Of a stretch of 64,000 bases of DNA, positions 26,802 to 34,931 are shown in pieces (the first letter of the stretch is position 1; each line of letters starts with the position of its first letter). The DNA comes from Hymenobacter glacialis (lineage in GTDB: Bacteria > Bacteroidota > Bacteroidia > Cytophagales > Hymenobacteraceae), in contig NZ_MDZC01000057.1 in NCBI RefSeq assembly GCF_001816165.1, positions 62,001 to 126,000 of the forward strand, in the 5' to 3' direction. The notes under the pieces are model-generated. The model ran no database searches. It worked only from the letters and a program-made list of their open reading frames with translations, and had not been told where the DNA came from. The position numbers were made by a program, and so were the translations under genes.

Positions 26802-27161
26802 TTACTTCCGCTCAGTACCGGAGTGGGCCTCCTGGCTCGACTTGCCTGCATCGTTGAGTTTGCCACGCTTGCGCATGCCTTCCTCCGCGTTGGCGCTCAT
26901 GGCGCCTTTGGCCGAGGGCTTGGCGCGATGGTCCAGGTCAACCCCGGAACTGATGGGCTCGGCAATGGCACCGCCCCTGGCTTGGTGGGGAGCGTGGGCC
27001 GCGTGCGCCTCGTCGTAGCTTTCGGAAATGCGGGTGCCAGGTGCTACCATGTCCAGCGATACTTTGTCGTCGGGGCGCCAGTCAGAAGGCTCGCTGCTGC
27101 ACGAGGTCAGGGCCAGGGAGGCAGTGGCCAAAGCCAGCAACAGGGTGTGAGTCAATTTCAT
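26802..27161 (-). CDS. Small hypothetical lipoprotein
   Basis: 119 residues; lipobox LTSC at about residue 21, then a polar, disordered, His/Ala/Lys-rich tail (ESYDEAHAAHAPHQARGG). No known domain. Codon use is like the neighbours. Probably a surface-exposed small lipoprotein of unknown role. Confidence 0.65.
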   Translation of the reverse strand: MKLTHTLLLALATASLALTSCSSEPSDWRPDDKVSLDMVAPGTRISESYDEAHAAHAPHQARGGAIAEPISSGVDLDHRAKPSAKGAMSANAEEGMRKRGKLNDAGKSSQEAHSGTERK

Positions 27162-27245
27162 CAGAAGAAAAATTAGCAGGTAAACAAGGTCAAAGAAAGC
27201 AGGGATAACAACGCCGCGCCGGGCTTACACAAACGGCCTACCGTC

Positions 27246-27869
27246 CTAAACGGTTGTGGCGCCGGCTTCGGTGGGCAACAGGTTTTTGCGGCGCAACAAG
27301 GCCTCAAACAGCTTCACGTCGTTCGGCGAATTGAAGATGCGCTGGGGCAAATGTAAAAACACCGGCACATCGAACGTGCGCGCCACCCACAGGCGCCAGG
27401 GGGCCAGGTCGCCGGGCGGGGTGCCGGGCTTGAGGTACAGCAGGTAGGCATCGCCGTCGCGGCGGGCGCGGCCTATCATGTCCCAGGTCAGCTGCATGGC
27501 TTTCTCGGGGCCCACGCGCAACAGCAGTTGCTTCTGGTCCATCTCAAAGTTCATGCGCTCAAACAGGGGCTTGCTCTGCTCCATCTGCGTCACACCCGTC
27601 ACCTGGGCCGAGCGAAACAGCACGAATAGCACCGTGAGCACCACGGCCAGCACCAGCCACCACCAGGAATGCACAAAAATGGCAGGCAGTATCCCCAGGG
27701 CAAAGGGAATCAGGGCGTACACCCAGTCTTTTTTCCACACCTCAGCCATGGCAATGCGGGTGTAGGTATTGGTGTCGAACTGCGTTTTTTTGGTGCGGAT
27801 GGCCAGCGGCGAAGCCTGTTGGGCCTGGCGAAAGCCGCCGCCACCGCCGCGTTGGTTGGGTTGGTTCAT
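27246..27869 (-). CDS. YcxB-like membrane protein
   Basis: 207 residues. N-terminal Gly/Arg/Gln-rich tail, then two hydrophobic segments (WVYALIPFALGILPAIFVHS, WWWLVLAVVLTVLFVLF) as a hairpin, then a cytosolic beta domain (LTWDMIGRARRDGDAYLLYL ... LHLPQRIFNSPNDVKLFEAL), the pattern of YcxB-like proteins. The role of the family is not established. Confidence 0.75.
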   Translation of the reverse strand: MNQPNQRGGGGGFRQAQQASPLAIRTKKTQFDTNTYTRIAMAEVWKKDWVYALIPFALGILPAIFVHSWWWLVLAVVLTVLFVLFRSAQVTGVTQMEQSKPLFERMNFEMDQKQLLLRVGPEKAMQLTWDMIGRARRDGDAYLLYLKPGTPPGDLAPWRLWVARTFDVPVFLHLPQRIFNSPNDVKLFEALLRRKNLLPTEAGATTV

Positions 27870-27870
27870 T

Positions 27871-27975
27871 GTTAGTGGTTAGTGATTAGTGGTCAGTGGT
27901 TAGTGATAAACGGTTAGGGGAATTCAGTAATAGAATGTCCAACACTAACCGTTTATCACTAACCATTAACCACTA
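27871..27975. repeat. Inverted heptamer array (GTTAGTG type)
   Basis: GTTAGTG, GTTAGTG, ATTAGTG, GTCAGTG, GTTAGTG, ATAAACG, GTTAGGG in tandem on the left, and the complementary units AACACTA, ACCGTTT, ATCACTA, ACCATTA, ACCACTA on the right. It fills the spacer between the YcxB-like gene and nadC and can form a long imperfect hairpin. Confidence 0.85.
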
Positions 27976-27977
27976 GT

Positions 27978-28843
27978 TTAATATGCTTTCAGGCTTAAGT
28001 CCAGGCTTTTCACACTGTGGGTGAGGGCACCTACCGAGATGTAGTCCACGCCGGTGTGGGCCACCTGGGCAATGGTCATTTCGGTGATGCCGCCACTGGC
28101 TTCGGTGGGGAAGCGCCCGGCCACCAGGGCCACGGCTTCGCGCAGCTGCTCGGGGCCCATGTTGTCGAGCATGATGCGGTCGATGCCGCCGGCGTCAAGG
28201 GCCTGCTGCACCTCGTCGAGGGAGCGGGTTTCAATTTCGATGGGCAGCTGCGGCCTGTTTTGGCCAGGTAGGCGTGGGTGGCGGCAATGGCCTCGGCCAC
28301 GCCCCCGGCGTAGTCCACGTGGTTGTCCTTCAGGATAATCATGTCGAACAGCCCGTAGCGGTGGTTCACGCCGCCGCCAATGAGCACGGCCCATTTCTCG
28401 CAGATGCGGAAGTTGGGCGTGGTCTTGCGGGTGTCGAGCAGCTTGGCCTTGGTACCCGCCAGCAGGGTGTTGAGGTAAGCCGTGTAGGTGGCAATGCCGC
28501 TCATGCGCTGCATGCAGTTGAGCACAAGGCGCTCGGCCGTGAGGATGCTGCGCGCGGGGCCTTCCACGGTGAAGGCGATGTCGCCGTATTTCACGGGGGT
28601 GCCGTCGGCGAGCAGCGCGTGGAGCTGCAGGCTGGGGTCGACTTCGGCAAAAATGAGGGGCGCCAGGGCCATGCCGGCCAGAATGCCTTCGCCCTTCACC
28701 AGCAGGTGGGCCCGGTTGCGGGCATCGGCCGGAATCGAGGAAAGGGCCGAATGGTCGCCGTCGCCCACGTCCTCGGCCAGCGCCGTGCGGATGAAGCGAG
28801 TCAACGCCTCGGGCGTTAAATAGGAAGGAGTGGGAGTTTGCAC
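27978..28843 (-). pseudogene. nadC: Nicotinate-nucleotide pyrophosphorylase, frameshifted as read
   Basis: Quinolinate phosphoribosyltransferase of NAD synthesis. From the GTG at 28843 the frame encodes LAEDVGDGDHSALSSI, VLNCMQRMSGIATYT, LLDTRKTTPNFR, GGGVNHRYGLFDMIILKDNH, all typical of NadC. After AYLAKTG (about 28256) it shifts into the other frame, where the last 90 residues QLPIEIETRSLDEV, GGIDRIMLDNM, VDYISVGALTHSV continue to the normal end at 27978. One extra base at about 28248-28256 (GGC CGn CAG CTG) restores the full 288-residue enzyme. For a housekeeping enzyme a base-call error is more likely than real inactivation. Confidence 0.88.
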
Positions 28844-28847
28844 ACCG

Positions 28848-28855
28848 CAAAGGTA
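28848..28855 (-). promoter_or_regulatory. nadC -7 box, leaderless arrangement
   Basis: TAccTTTG on the minus strand ends 4 nt before the GTG start of nadC, so the transcript would begin at or next to the start codon. Confidence 0.6.
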
Positions 28856-28888
28856 CGGTCCCTGCGGCGCTAGTGAAAGCCAAGCCGT

Positions 28889-28990
28889 CTGTCATCCTGA
28901 GCCCAGCGAAGGAGCTTATAACTAAAGACCAATTTGCAGTAAACAGCTGCTAACACTGCCGGAATAAAGTCCTTCGGCTCTGCACGAATT
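28889..28990. repeat. Degenerate copy of the GTCATNCTGAGC palindrome
   Basis: GTCATCCTGAGCCCAGCGAA (28891-28910) followed by GGAG and, 60 nt later, a partial inverse (AAGTCCTTCGGCT, about 28968-28980). It looks like a decayed or variant member of the palindrome family. No gene is seen in 28856-29017. Confidence 0.5.
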
Positions 28991-29017
28991 ATAAAATGAT
29001 GGCGATTTCAAACGCAC

Positions 29018-29055
29018 AAAAAAGCCCCGGCCTAGTGAGGCTGGGGCTGAGTTTT
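29018..29055 (-). terminator. Terminator of the DUF4783 gene
   Basis: AAAAAAGCCCCGGCC pairs with GGCTGGGGCT...TTTTT (one mismatch), 19 nt after the stop codon. Confidence 0.75.
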
Positions 29056-29073
29056 TGGCGAGCAGGCGGAAAT

Positions 29074-29475
29074 TTATTCCTTCGTGAAGTCAAGGGTGTC
29101 AATCTGCGGCGCGCCCTTCGAGGGCTTCAGCTTCACATACACCCGGTACACGCCGCTGCGGCCGGTGTAGCGGCCAATGGCGTAACGGATGCCTTCCTTG
29201 CTTTCGCCCTGGTGGATGAAGTCGAAGCCGGTGGGGCCGTTTTTAGCGAAAAAGTCTTTGATGACAATCTCAGCCTGGGTTGCGTTGTAGCCCTGCTTGT
29301 CGCCATCGAAACCCACCTCAACGGTGGAGGCGAAGTACTGCGACAATTCGCGGGCGGAGCCGTTGCGCAAAGCAGAGCGCACGGCCCCGAGGTTGTCGGC
29401 CTGGGCGTGAGCAGCTACTCCGGTAAATAGAAGCATCCAGCTTAAGAATAAGGTCCTAAAAAAATAGCGTTTCAT
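29074..29475 (-). CDS. DUF4783 secreted protein
   Basis: 133 residues: signal peptide (LFLSWMLLFTGVAAHAQ), then a small NTF2-like alpha+beta domain: LGAVRSALRNGSARELSQYF, VEVGFDGDKQGYNATQAEIV, and the C-terminal RSGVYRVYVKLKP strand. This is the DUF4783 pattern of Bacteroidota. ATG 29475 (MKRYFFRTLF) is the sensible start, although the frame is open to 29619. Role unknown; divergent from gpmI. Confidence 0.85.
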   Translation of the reverse strand: MKRYFFRTLFLSWMLLFTGVAAHAQADNLGAVRSALRNGSARELSQYFASTVEVGFDGDKQGYNATQAEIVIKDFFAKNGPTGFDFIHQGESKEGIRYAIGRYTGRSGVYRVYVKLKPSKGAPQIDTLDFTKE

Positions 29476-29633
29476 TAGTAGAGTAATTAGTGCGTCATAC
29501 GCATCGAATGGAAAGCTAAAATGGTGCCAGGAAGTAAGACCATACCGACGGCCGCTGGAGAAGCCGCTCAAAAAAAGGAACGGCGGAGGAACATTCAAAG
29601 GTAGATAATTCCAACCCATGCCCGGGCTGGCCG

Positions 29634-29641
29634 TATCTTTG
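29634..29641 (+). promoter_or_regulatory. gpmI -7 box, leaderless arrangement
   Basis: TAtcTTTG ends 4 nt before the gpmI ATG (29646), so the mRNA should have essentially no 5' leader. Confidence 0.6.
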
Positions 29642-29645
29642 GGGC

Positions 29646-31196
29646 ATGGATAAACAGGTTTTGTTGGTGATTCTGGATGGGTGGGGAATTCCCCAGAATG
29701 CGGCGGTTTCGGCCGTGGACGCGGCTAATACGCCGTTCTACCACGAGCTGTTGCAGCGTTTTCCGCACAGCAAGCTACAGGCCTCGGGCGAGGCCGTGGG
29801 CCTGCCAGAGGGCCAGATGGGCAATTCGGAAGTGGGCCACATGAACATTGGGGCGGGCCGCGTGGTGAACCAGGAGCTGGTGCGCATCGGCAAGGCCATT
29901 CGCGAGCGCAAGCTGGGCCAGGTGCCAGCCTTGGTGAAAGCCTTCGAATACGCCATTGCCAACGACAAGCCCCTGCACCTCATCGGCCTGCTTTCCGATG
30001 GCGGCGTGCACTCGCACATCGACCACGTGAAGGCCCTGTGCACCATTGCCCACGAAGCCGGCGTGCGGCGCGTCTTCGTGCACGCCTTCACCGACGGCCG
30101 CGACACCGACCCCAAGAGCGGCGTGCGCTACGTGAACGAGCTGGAAGAATCGATAGTGCGCAGCGGCGCCAAAATTGCCTCGGTGGTGGGCCGCTACTAC
30201 GCCATGGACCGCGACCGCCGCTGGGAGCGGGTGAAAGTGGCCTACGACGTGCTGGTAAACGGCATCGGCACGCCTTCCCAAAACCTCATTCAGACCATTC
30301 AGGAGCAGTATAAGGAAGACGTGACGGACGAATTCCTGAAGCCCATCGTGAAAACCGGAGCCGACGGCCAGCCGCTGGCTACCATCAAGGAAGGCGACGT
30401 GGTGCTGTGTTTCAACTTTCGCACCGACCGCGGCCGCGAAATTACGGAGGTGCTCACCCAACAGGACATGCACGCATTCCAAATGAAGCGCCTGAACCTG
30501 CACTACCTCACCCTGACTAACTACGACGACACGTTTGCGGGCGTGACGCCGGTTTTCGAAACCGACAACCTCAACAACACCTTGGGCGAGGTGCTAGCAG
30601 CGCACGGCAAAACCCAGATTCGCATTGCCGAAACCGAGAAGTACCCGCACGTCACGTTCTTCTTTTCGGGCGGGCGCGAAAATGCTTTTGAGGGCGAAAC
30701 GCGCATCATGCGGCCCTCGCCCAAGGTGGCTACCTACGACCTACAGCCCGAAATGAGCGCCGCCGACCTGGTAGCGGCCCTGGTGCCCGAGCTGCAGGCC
30801 AATGCCGCCGATTTTGTGGTGCTCAACTTTGCCAACCCCGACATGGTGGGCCACACCGGCGTGTTTTCGGCAGTGGTAAAGGCCGTGGAAACCACCGATG
30901 CGTGTGCCCGCGCCGTGGTAGAAACTGCCCTGGCAGCCGGCTACGCCAGCATCGTCATTGCCGACCACGGCAATGCCGAGTTCATGCGCAACGCCGACGG
31001 CTCGCCCAACACCGCGCACACCACCAACCTGGTGCCCTGCCTCCTGGTAGACAACGACTACGTGGGCACCCTGGCCGATGGCAAGCTGGGCGACCTGGCC
31101 CCCACCATTCTGGAGCTGATGGGCGTGGCCCAGCCTGTGGAAATGACTGGGCAGAGCCTGCTGCGCCGCAGCCTAGCCCCGGTGCCGAATGCGTAA
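29646..31196 (+). CDS. gpmI: 2,3-bisphosphoglycerate-independent phosphoglycerate mutase
   Basis: 516 residues, the usual length. Metal-binding and catalytic positions of the alkaline-phosphatase-like fold are visible: D11 (LLVILDGWG), S61 (MGNSEVGHMNIGAGR), the DGRDTDP block, RADNADG-like NFRTDRGREIT, and VLNFANPDMVGHTG with the late IADHGNAEFM. It interconverts 3- and 2-phosphoglycerate in glycolysis and gluconeogenesis, in the cytoplasm. The next gene starts inside its last codons (8-nt overlap). Confidence 0.97.
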   Translation: MDKQVLLVILDGWGIPQNAAVSAVDAANTPFYHELLQRFPHSKLQASGEAVGLPEGQMGNSEVGHMNIGAGRVVNQELVRIGKAIRERKLGQVPALVKAFEYAIANDKPLHLIGLLSDGGVHSHIDHVKALCTIAHEAGVRRVFVHAFTDGRDTDPKSGVRYVNELEESIVRSGAKIASVVGRYYAMDRDRRWERVKVAYDVLVNGIGTPSQNLIQTIQEQYKEDVTDEFLKPIVKTGADGQPLATIKEGDVVLCFNFRTDRGREITEVLTQQDMHAFQMKRLNLHYLTLTNYDDTFAGVTPVFETDNLNNTLGEVLAAHGKTQIRIAETEKYPHVTFFFSGGRENAFEGETRIMRPSPKVATYDLQPEMSAADLVAALVPELQANAADFVVLNFANPDMVGHTGVFSAVVKAVETTDACARAVVETALAAGYASIVIADHGNAEFMRNADGSPNTAHTTNLVPCLLVDNDYVGTLADGKLGDLAPTILELMGVAQPVEMTGQSLLRRSLAPVPNA

Positions 31197-31776
31197 GCGC
31201 CGCGCAGGTCTCGTCCTAAGCTCGGCGGTGCTGGGCGTGCTGGGGCTGGTGGGCTGCGCCGATGTGGGCCCGGCCGCCCCCGCGCCGCGCCGCCCGCTGT
31301 ACTTCGATGTGAAGGGCCTGGTGACGCAGCAGATAGAGCAGTTGGCCCAGCGCAAAGCGGCCGTAACCAAGCAAGTGCGCGTGCGCAGCAACCCAACCGA
31401 AACCGTGCGGGTGCCCGCCGCAAACTGGAACAAAGAGCTGCAGATTTTCCTGCAGGCCGACATCAACAAAGCTGCCTTGCGCGGGGCCTACACCGTCGAT
31501 TCCGTGGCTTTGCCCGGGGGCTTGCTGCGCCGCACCTACACCCGCCTGCCGGGCCAGCCCAACGCTCCGGTAGCCGTGCTCACGGTGGTGCAGCAGAGCG
31601 TGGTAGCCCAGGAGGTGACCGCCACCATTGAGCAAGACAACGCCCTGTTTGCCGCTCGCAAGCGCCTGCGCTTCCAGCTGCAAAACGGCCAGCTGCAGCG
31701 CTACGAGGTGGTGGGTACCCAGAAACTGGTATTGTTTGACACCCTGCATTACGCAGCGGCGGGGCTGGTAGAATAG
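31189..31776 (+). CDS. Hypothetical lipoprotein
   Basis: 195 residues; lipobox VGC near residue 23, followed by Pro/Ala linker and a mixed alpha/beta domain (YFDVKGLVTQQIEQLAQRKA, ELQIFLQADINKAALRGAYT, KRLRFQLQNGQLQRYEVVGT). No named family recognised. It overlaps gpmI by 8 nt and is likely translated in the same mRNA, though a functional link is not evident. Confidence 0.8.
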   Translation: MRKRRAGLVLSSAVLGVLGLVGCADVGPAAPAPRRPLYFDVKGLVTQQIEQLAQRKAAVTKQVRVRSNPTETVRVPAANWNKELQIFLQADINKAALRGAYTVDSVALPGGLLRRTYTRLPGQPNAPVAVLTVVQQSVVAQEVTATIEQDNALFAARKRLRFQLQNGQLQRYEVVGTQKLVLFDTLHYAAAGLVE

Positions 31777-31798
31777 CTGGCCCGCAGCCGCGTGCCGC

Positions 31799-33340
31799 TT
31801 ACTTGGACTCGTAGGCTCCCAGGCTGGGCGCTGCGGCATTGCGCGGCAGGTTGAGAATGTCGCGGGCGGGTGCGGCCCCGGCCCGGAGGCGCTTGGGGGT
31901 GATGGCTGGCGAGGTGGGCTGCAGCATAAAATCCAACGGGCCAAAGCTGTTCAGCGGGTTGCGCTTGAACAGTGGGTCCACGTTGAGCAGGTTATCGGCG
32001 GGGCCGCCCACTACGGCGGCTATGGTAGCATATTCCTTGGTGCGCAGCAACGTGTTGCGAATGTTCAGGGAAGTGTATTCGGCGTAGTTTTTTACGAATA
32101 ACTCGTCGTTCATCTCACTGCCCAGGTTGGAGCCCCACACAATGGAGTTGCGCAGGCTAAGCGTGAGGGGCAGCTTGGTGGCGGGAGCAGTAGCCTTCTC
32201 GTTGGTGAAGGTGAGGGACTGCGTGTCGCGGTTGAACCCCGGCGTGTAGTTGGCGAAGGTGCAGAAGTTGAAGTCGTAGATGCCGCCGCCCACGCCCAGC
32301 ACGGCGTATTCACCGCAGTTGGTAAGGAGGCAGTTGGTGGCCTTCACATCGCCCGAAATACTTACGATGCCGCCGGGCAGCTCCAGGTTGTTGACGTAGG
32401 AGGGATTGGCACCGGAAATATTCCTGATAACGGTGTTTTCCAGCGTGATATCGGGCCGCGGCGTGCGGTTGTCGGGGTTGGAGAGAAACACCCCGGCATT
32501 GGCGTTCTTTATTTCGGCGTAGCGAATGACGTTGCCCCGGCTGGTCTCGGTGAATACGATGCCGGCCCATTGGCCCGGTACGTTGGCGTAGAAGGATTCC
32601 AGCCGGTCGCCCTGAAAACGCACGATGTCGCGGTTGTTGGCCTTCACGGTATCGGTAGCGCCGGTGCCGGGCTGGTAGCCGTCGTTCACCAGCAGCGTGC
32701 CGGCCACCACCAGGGCTGCCCCCGCGTGGCAGTAGATGCGCGCGCCCTTCGGAATGCGGAGCGTCACGTTGGGGTTCACCTGCACGCCCACCGAAAAAGT
32801 CCGGCCGCCCTGCACCACATCCGCGTTGATGATGACGTGCGGCTTATCGGTGGCCCAGGTGGTGTTCCGGCTGACGAAATCGGCCCGGTGGAAGTACGCG
32901 TTCTGGCCGTAGGCCACCAGCTTCACGTCCTGCTCGTTGCCGTTGGTGCGGAACTGCAGCTGGTCGACGAGCAGAAAAGGCTTGGCGGCGCTGCCGTTGT
33001 CGCCCAGCACGGCGCGCACCAGCACCAGTATACTGTCCTGGCCCCGAATGGTCACATCAGGCGCCGATGGCGTGGCGTCGCCGTTGATGACCAGGGAGTA
33101 CGTGTTGCCAGCAGTGCCGGCCAGGTTAATGGCCGTTTTCACCGCGCCGCGGTTGCGGTTGTACACCCACAACCGCTTGGTTACGGTTTTCACCGTGGTA
33201 AACACCGTGTCGAAAACCACCGTGTCCCGGTCAAACTCCAGTCGGCCAGTTGTTTGCAGCAGGTCTACCTTCGGCTCACAGCCGGGCAGAAAAGTGAGCA
33301 GGCAGCTTACAAGCAGTAACAGCGGAAACAGGTGGCGCAT
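31799..33340 (-). CDS. Parallel beta-helix lipoprotein
   Basis: 513 residues; lipobox FLPGC at about residue 21. An N-terminal beta domain (RLEFDRDTVVFDTVFTTVKT and following) of the kind found in Bacteroidota surface proteins precedes a right-handed parallel beta-helix (GAALVVAGTLLVNDG ... NVIRYAEIKNANAGVFLSN, VSISGDVKATNCLLTNCG, FNFCTFANYTPGFN, SLRNSIVWGSN). It ends with an SPAITP...LGAYES segment, the common C-terminal cap. Probably a surface-bound carbohydrate- or matrix-binding protein; no catalytic site recognised. Confidence 0.8.
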   Translation of the reverse strand: MRHLFPLLLLVSCLLTFLPGCEPKVDLLQTTGRLEFDRDTVVFDTVFTTVKTVTKRLWVYNRNRGAVKTAINLAGTAGNTYSLVINGDATPSAPDVTIRGQDSILVLVRAVLGDNGSAAKPFLLVDQLQFRTNGNEQDVKLVAYGQNAYFHRADFVSRNTTWATDKPHVIINADVVQGGRTFSVGVQVNPNVTLRIPKGARIYCHAGAALVVAGTLLVNDGYQPGTGATDTVKANNRDIVRFQGDRLESFYANVPGQWAGIVFTETSRGNVIRYAEIKNANAGVFLSNPDNRTPRPDITLENTVIRNISGANPSYVNNLELPGGIVSISGDVKATNCLLTNCGEYAVLGVGGGIYDFNFCTFANYTPGFNRDTQSLTFTNEKATAPATKLPLTLSLRNSIVWGSNLGSEMNDELFVKNYAEYTSLNIRNTLLRTKEYATIAAVVGGPADNLLNVDPLFKRNPLNSFGPLDFMLQPTSPAITPKRLRAGAAPARDILNLPRNAAAPSLGAYESK

Positions 33341-33349
33341 AAATAGAAC

Positions 33350-33546
33350 GTCAACTCCCCTCCTTTTTTAAGGAGGGGATGTTCGAGCCGACGGCTCGGA
33401 CGGGGGTGGTGAAGTCGTTGAACGACTACGGAGCGGAAATAGTACCCGAAGTAGCGAGCCGGCGCGGGTGTCGTGCAACGACTGCACTACCCCAGCGGCT
33501 GCTTCGCGGCCGCGTCCCCTCCTTAAAAAAAAGAGGGGAGTTTGAC
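33350..33546. repeat. Palindromic element with AACTCCCCTCC ends
   Basis: The left end AACTCCCCTCCTTTTTTAAG (from about 33353) with GAGGGGA and the right end TCCCCTCCTTAAAAAAAAG with AGGGGAGTTTGA (to 33546) are complementary with small differences, and inner inverted repeats (GAGCCG/CGGCTC near 33384-33397; GTCGTTGAACGAC near 33414) are present. It fills the 220-nt spacer between prfA and the beta-helix gene and holds no gene. Confidence 0.8.
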
Positions 33547-33562
33547 CGTTCAACGGTTCCGG

Positions 33563-34636
33563 TTACTTGGCTACGCCTTCCTGCAGGCGCTCGGCGCTTT
33601 CGGCCAGGCGCAGCTGCTCTACGAAGTCGTCCACGTTGCCTTCCATTACGCTGGACAGGTTGTAGACCGTGTAGCCGATGCGGTGGTCGGTCACGCGGCC
33701 CTGGGGGTAGTTGTAGGTGCGGATTTTATCGCTGCGGTCGCCGCCGCCAATCATGCTTTTGCGCACCAGGCCGTCGGCTTCGTTCTTCTTGGCCAATTCC
33801 ATGTCGTACACGCGGGAGCGGAGCACGGCCAGGGCCTTGTCGAAGTTTTTGAGCTGCGATTTCTGGTCCTGGCACTGGGCCACGAGGCCGGAGGGCAGGT
33901 GGGTGAGGCGCACGGCCGAGTACGTGGTGTTCACGGACTGGCCGCCGGGGCCGCTGGAGCAGAAGTAGTCCTTGCGGATATCGCCCATGTTCAGCTCGAT
34001 GTCGAACTCCTCCACTTCGGGAATTACCACGATGGAAGCGACGCTGGTGTGAATGCGGCCCTGGGTTTCGGTGGCCGGCACGCGCTGCACGCGGTGCACG
34101 CCGCTCTCAAACTTAAGCTTGCCATACACGTCCTCGCCGCGCACGGCCACAATGATTTCCTTGTAGCCGCCGGCGGTGCCTTCCATGGCGTCGATGAGCT
34201 CCATTTTCCAGTTCTGCTTTTCGGCGAAGCGCATGTACATGCGCTGCAGGTCGCCGGCAAACAGGGCCGCTTCGTCGCCGCCCGCGCCGGCCCGGATTTC
34301 CATAATCACGTCCTTGGAGTCGTTCGGGTCCTTGGGCAGCAGCAGGTCTTTGATGAGGGTTTCGAGCCGCTCCTGCTCGGGCTGCAGCTCGTCGAGCTCG
34401 TCCTTGGCCATCTGGCGGAAGTCCTCGTCTTTCTCCGTCGAAATCACCGAGCGGGCGTTTTCGATGTTGCTGAGTACGCCCTGGTAGTTGCGGTACTCGG
34501 CCACAATCTTGCCCAGCTCCTTATATTCTTTGTTCAGGGCCTTGTAGCGTTTCAAGTCCGACATCACATCGGGCTGCATCAGCTCTTCGTTTACATTATT
34601 GTAGCGCTGGCTGATGGCTTCTAGTTTATCAAGCAT
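33563..34636 (-). CDS. prfA: Peptide chain release factor 1
   Basis: 357 residues. The stop-codon-reading tripeptide PAT is at 187-189 (RVPATE) and the peptidyl-transferase motif GGQ at 231-233 ([18 protein letters not shown]). All RF1 blocks are present: [47 protein letters not shown]. It terminates translation at UAA and UAG. No frameshift (unlike RF2 genes). Confidence 0.97.
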   Translation of the reverse strand: MLDKLEAISQRYNNVNEELMQPDVMSDLKRYKALNKEYKELGKIVAEYRNYQGVLSNIENARSVISTEKDEDFRQMAKDELDELQPEQERLETLIKDLLLPKDPNDSKDVIMEIRAGAGGDEAALFAGDLQRMYMRFAEKQNWKMELIDAMEGTAGGYKEIIVAVRGEDVYGKLKFESGVHRVQRVPATETQGRIHTSVASIVVIPEVEEFDIELNMGDIRKDYFCSSGPGGQSVNTTYSAVRLTHLPSGLVAQCQDQKSQLKNFDKALAVLRSRVYDMELAKKNEADGLVRKSMIGGGDRSDKIRTYNYPQGRVTDHRIGYTVYNLSSVMEGNVDDFVEQLRLAESAERLQEGVAK

Positions 34637-34931
34637 CGGGTGTTCCGGATTTAGTCAATAGTCTGCAAAGATACTGAATCTAAACACCGCTATGTAGGCC
34701 GGACGTTCCGTTGGGGCCGGAAGCGGACCCTGGCCCACCACCGTGTGTGCCCCACGCACCGCGCACTACCCACCGCCTTGCGGCCGAGCTGCCCCGATGG
34801 CCGGTTGCAGACCTAAAGCAGCAGGCCATAAACTGCCCTGATTAGTAGTAGCTTGCTGGGGTAAATTCAATTTTCACTCAAATTAATTCTACACCACAAA
34901 GCAGCCCGCTGCGTGGTGCCTCTTGCTGCCT
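34637..34931. other. Gene-free spacer between prfA and the first kinase gene
   Basis: About 295 nt between divergent genes. GC-rich first half, AT-rich second half (around 34861-34900). No clear promoter pair, repeat or small gene was recognised; control elements of both genes should lie here. Confidence 0.5.

Noticed and set aside
26653..27975. CRISPR-like or IS-end interpretation of the repeats near 26.7 and 27.9 kb
   Set aside because: Units are 7-nt tandem and inverse complementary; no transposase and no spacers.
34637..34922. Structured RNA or riboswitch before the kinase genes
   Set aside because: No conserved riboswitch motif or strong stem could be recognised by eye.
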